NCBI GenBank assembly: GCA_963724625.1
Contig: CAVRVO010000026.1
Location: forward strand, 26,891 to 90,890
From: DATBVX01 sp963724625
GTDB lineage: Bacteria; Pseudomonadota; Gammaproteobacteria; Steroidobacterales; Steroidobacteraceae
DNA: 64,000 nt
Direction of reading: 5' to 3'
Shown: in pieces, positions 60,867-64,000 of the stretch
Position numbering within the stretch: position 1 is the stretch's first letter
How the letters are laid out: every line of letters begins with the position of its first letter
Notes under the pieces: generated by a model
Seen by the model: the letters and a program-made list of their open reading frames with translations, nothing else
The model's database searches: none
What the model was told of the DNA's origin: nothing
Program-made: the position numbers and the translations under genes

Positions 60867-63310
60867 TCAGTGGGCCCGTTTCCCCGACCGCCGCACGCGC
60901 TTATCGCTGGCCGCAACCAGGCGGGGCTTCTCACCCTCGGCGGCTTCGGTTTCTGTGCCGACCACCGGTTGCGGCATGTTGCGCATCGCCACCTGCAACA
61001 CCTCGTCGATCCATTTCACCGGCTTGATCTGCAGCTTTTCCTTGATGTTGGCCGGGATCTCCACGAGGTCCTTGGTGTTCTCGTCTGGAATCAAAACAGT
61101 GGTGATGCCGCCGCGATGGGCCGCCAGGAGCTTTTCCTTCAGCCCGCCGATCGGGAGCACTTCACCGCGCAGGGTGATTTCTCCGCGTCATCGCCACGTC
61201 GGAGCGGACCGGAATGCGGGTCAAGGCTGACACCAACGCAGTGCACATACCGATGCCCGCGCTCGGGCCGTCCTTCGGCGTCGCGCCTTCCGGTACGTGA
61301 ATATGCACGTCATTCTTCTGGTAGAAGTCCTGGTCGAGCCCAAGTACCTGCGCGCGGCTGCGAACCACGGTCATGGCGGCCTGGATCGACTCCTGCATGA
61401 CCTCGCCCAGCTGGCCGGTGTGAATCAGCTTGCCCTTGCCCGCAACCACCGCGGCTTCGATTGTCAGCAATTCGCCGCCCACCTCCGTCCACGCAAGGCC
61501 AGTGACCTGACCGATGTGATCGGCCTCCTCTGCCTTGCCGTAACGGAACCGGCGCACGCCGAGATACTTGTCGAGGCTGCGTGGCGTGACATTGATCGCC
61601 TTGTCGGAAGGCTTGAGCAGCAGCTGCTTTACGGCCTTGCGGCAGATCTTGGAGATCTCGCGTTCCAGATTGCGCACACCTGCTTCACGCGAGTAGTAGC
61701 GGATCATGTCGAGAATCGAACCGTCGGAGACCTTGAGCTCCGAGGGCTTTAGCCCGTTGTTCTTGATCTGCTTAGGCAGCAGGTAGCGGCGCGCGATGTT
61801 GAGCTTCTCGTCTTCCGTGTAGCCCGGGATGCGAATCACTTCCATGCGATCGAGGAGCGGCGGCGGAATCGTTGAGACTGTTCGCCGTGCACACGAACAT
61901 CACCTGCGAGAGATCGAAATCAACCTCCAGGTAATGGTCATTGAACGAGGAGTTCTGTTCCGGATCCAGCACTTCGAGCAGCGCCGAAGACGGATCACCG
62001 CGGAAGTCCATCGCCATCTTGTCGACTTCATCCAGCAGGAAGAGCGGGTTGTGAACCGATGCCTTCGCCATGTTCTGGATGATCTTGCCCGGCATGGAGC
62101 TGATGTATGTCCGCCGATGACCGCGGATTTCCGCTTCATCCCGCACGCCGCCCAATGACATGCGCACGAACTTGCGATTGGTCGCGCGCGCGATGCTCTG
62201 ACCCAGCGAGGTCTTGCCGACACCCGGAGGGCCGACGAGACACAGAATCGGACCCTTGAGAGTATTCACGCGCTGTTGAACGGCGAGGTATTCGACGATG
62301 CGCTCCTTGACCTTCTCGAGCCCATAGTGATCCTCGTCCAGCACTTTCTCGGCGCGCACGATGTCCTTGTGCACCTTGGTGCGCTTCTTCCACGGCACTT
62401 TCACCAGCCAGTCGACGTAGTTACGCACTACGGTGGCTTCCGCCGACATCGGTGACATGAGCTTGAGCTTGTTGAGCTCCGCGTTGGCCTTGTCACGCGC
62501 TTCCTTGCTCATCCCGGCCTTGGCGATCTTCTGCTCGAGTTCGGCCAGCTCGTTGGGGCTGTCCTCCATCTCGCCCAGTTCCTTCTGGATCGCCTTCATC
62601 TGCTCGTTGAGGTAGTACTCGCGCTGGCTCTTTTCCATCTGCTGCTTGACGCGGCCACGGATGCGCTTCTCGATCTGCAGCACGTCCATTTCGCCTTCGA
62701 TGACAGCGAGCAGATGCTCCAGACGCTTGCGCACGTCCTGGATCTCGAGAACCTTCTGTTTCTCGCCGAGCTTGAGCGACATGTGAGCCGCAACTGTGTC
62801 GGCGAGACGGCCAGGCTGTTCGATACCCGCTAGCGAAGTCAGAATCTCAGGCGGCACCTTCTTGTTGAGCTTCACGTACTGCTCGAACTGCGAGATCACC
62901 GAGCGTGTCAAGACGTCCATCTCGCGCTCGTCGTACTGCTCGACGTCGGGAAGTGGGGCGATCTCGGAGCCGAACATTTCACCCGAGTACAGTTTGTCGA
63001 TGCGCGTGCGTTCGACACCTTCCACCAGCACCTTGACGGTACCGTCTGGAAGCTTCAGCAGCTGGAGGATCGTCGCGACCGTTCCGATCGATACAGGTCG
63101 TCTGCTTTCGGATCATCGACGTCCGCCTGCTTCTGCGCGATGAGCACGATGCGCTTGTCAGCTTTCATCGCCAGATCGAGCGCCAGGATCGATTTCTCGC
63201 GCCCCACGAATAGCGGGATCACCATGTGGGGGTAGACGACGACGTCGCGCAGTGGCAGCACAGGCACGACGTTGGTTGGGGCTTTTCGTCTCGGTTTCTT
63301 CGGTAGTCAC
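60867..63310 (-). pseudogene. lon: ATP-dependent protease Lon, four frameshifts
   Basis: Start GTG at 63310, with AAGGA 9 nt upstream. The order of segments is that of a full Lon (~810 residues). The N-terminal substrate domain includes VLPLRDVVVYPHMVIPLFVG and the long coiled coil EKSQREYYLNEQMKAIQKEL. The AAA+ module has CLVGPPGVGKTSLGQSIARA and PLFLLDEVDKMAMDFRGDPS. The protease domain carries Ser in KDGPSAGIGMCTALVSALTR and Lys in GGLKEKLLAAHRGG. Frame changes occur near 63283 (extra A), 63090 (missing base), 61873 (extra G) and 61185 (extra C), giving 3n+2. Every motif is intact, so a real pseudogene is improbable. A sigma32-like promoter lies upstream. Confidence 0.93.
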
Positions 63311-63380
63311 GATATCAATCCTTGGAGTCGCGCCAGTCGTGGCACGCTGCGTTCACGCAGATAGGGGAGCTGAGGCGGAC

Positions 63381-63408
63381 AGTGAGGGTTCGCGCGCTGC
63401 TTTTCAAC
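63381..63408 (-). promoter_or_regulatory. possible heat-shock (sigma32) promoter of lon
   Basis: GTTGAAA, 13-nt spacer, CCCTCACT, close to the consensus CTTGAAA-N13-CCCCATNT. It ends ~70 nt before the lon GTG, which is the right place for a heat-shock protease. An inverted repeat GCGCTGC/GCAGCGC (63394-63418) overlaps it and may mark the end of the clpX transcript. Confidence 0.5.
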
Positions 63409-63444
63409 CGGGCAGCGCCAGGGTCTGAAGAAGCAGTGCCAGGT

Positions 63445-64000
63445 TCAATGATGGTGATCGGACCCCGTCGGCCGGCGGTGATCTTCCACAGCGGCCAGGC
63501 GGCCGTCGTCGGAACGATGGACGATGTAAGGTTTGCGCTCACCTTCGATCACCGACTCGTCGACCAGGATCTTGGCGACATTACGCATGGAAGGCAGCTC
63601 GTACATCGTGTCGAGCAGCACATTTTCGAGAATCGTTCGCAGGCCGCGCGCTCCGGTCTTGCGCTGCATTGCCCTATGAGCGACGGCACGCAGAGCATCG
63701 TCTCGGAACTCGAGATCGGCGCCCTCCATCTCGAAGAGCTTGCGATATTGCTTGGTGAGCGCGTTCTTGGGCTCCACCAGGATCGACATCAGGGCGCCCT
63801 CGTCGAGCTCATCGAGGGTCGCAACGACCGGCAAGCGGCCGACAAACTCGGGGATCAGGCCATATTTGATGAGATCTTCGGGCTCGACATCGTGGAACAG
63901 ATCGTTGCCATGCGGCCGGGCGTTCACTTCGCGTACGTCGGCCATGAAACCGATGCCGCTCTTCTGGGTTCGGTTCAGGATGATCTTTTCCAATCCGGCG
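63445..64000 (-). CDS. clpX: ATP-dependent Clp protease ATP-binding subunit ClpX, C-terminal part
   Basis: The frame is open to the right edge, so the N-terminal zinc finger and Walker motifs are outside the window. The visible ~184 residues include LIKYGLIPEFVGRLPVVATL, DEGALMSILVEPKNALTKQY and ARGLRTILENVLLDTMYELP (the sensor-2 region with GARGLR). They end in a short His-rich tail. ClpX unfolds substrates for ClpP. Upstream of lon on the same strand, as in most gammaproteobacteria. Confidence 0.95.
   Translation of the reverse strand, partial: AGLEKIILNRTQKSGIGFMADVREVNARPHGNDLFHDVEPEDLIKYGLIPEFVGRLPVVATLDELDEGALMSILVEPKNALTKQYRKLFEMEGADLEFRDDALRAVAHRAMQRKTGARGLRTILENVLLDTMYELPSMRNVAKILVDESVIEGERKPYIVHRSDDGRLAAVEDHRRPTGSDHHH

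Noticed and set aside
60867..63310. Programmed frameshifting in lon
   Set aside because: Four separate shifts at unrelated sequences, without slippery heptamers, fit sequence errors better.
1..64000. CRISPR arrays, insertion sequences, prophage genes
   Set aside because: No repeat-spacer pattern, transposase or phage structural gene was recognised on either strand.

Overview
The window looks like a piece of chromosome from a GC-rich gammaproteobacterium. Three housekeeping blocks point that way: clpX-lon at the right edge, the gloB / methyltransferase-rnhA-dnaQ / mltD group at 8.9-13.3 kb, and fabI-ppiD at 13.4-17.5 kb. tRNA-Asp and tRNA-Val have encoded CCA ends. I cannot name a genus from sequence alone.

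Most of the window is a surface-polysaccharide locus read right to left on the minus strand. It begins next to the two tRNA genes. A large Wza/SLBB outer-membrane exporter (57.5-60.4 kb) is followed by an RfaH-like antiterminator, a MarR-type EPS regulator, a Wzz chain-length protein and a PglK-like ABC flippase. Next (43.1-53.6 kb) comes a nonulosonic-acid (pseudaminic-type) pathway: PseB, PseC, a PseG-PseH fusion and PseI. It is mixed with accessory enzymes: a methyltransferase, an aldo/keto reductase, a cytidylyltransferase fused to a HemL-type aminotransferase, a PIG-L deacetylase, an ATP-grasp enzyme and a HAD phosphatase. From 43 down to 23 kb lie a capsule-type transferase, a Wzy-like polymerase, several GT4 glycosyltransferases, an acyltransferase, seven methyltransferases and three asparagine-synthetase-like amidotransferases. 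At 17.6-22.1 kb there is another methyltransferase and a unit with a DegT aminotransferase, a split transketolase and the initiating sugar-phosphate transferase. A second polysaccharide segment lies at 1-8.8 kb: UDP-sugar dehydrogenase, UDP-uronate epimerase, Pgi, two Wzi-like proteins and a WbpM/CapD dehydratase running off the left edge.

Read together, these genes suggest a Wzx/Wzy-type polysaccharide containing amidated and methylated uronic acids and a modified nonulosonic acid. Transcription would be sustained by RfaH-type antitermination.

Many well-conserved genes carry single-base frameshifts: wzi, the epimerase, gloB, one GT, one methyltransferase, pseB, wzz, wza and lon. Nearly all the simple cases are net one-base insertions with no other decay. 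They look more like assembly or sequencing errors than pseudogenes, but reads are needed to prove it. Such genes are typed as pseudogene below only to mark the broken frame. No insertion sequence, CRISPR array, phage gene or replication origin was seen.
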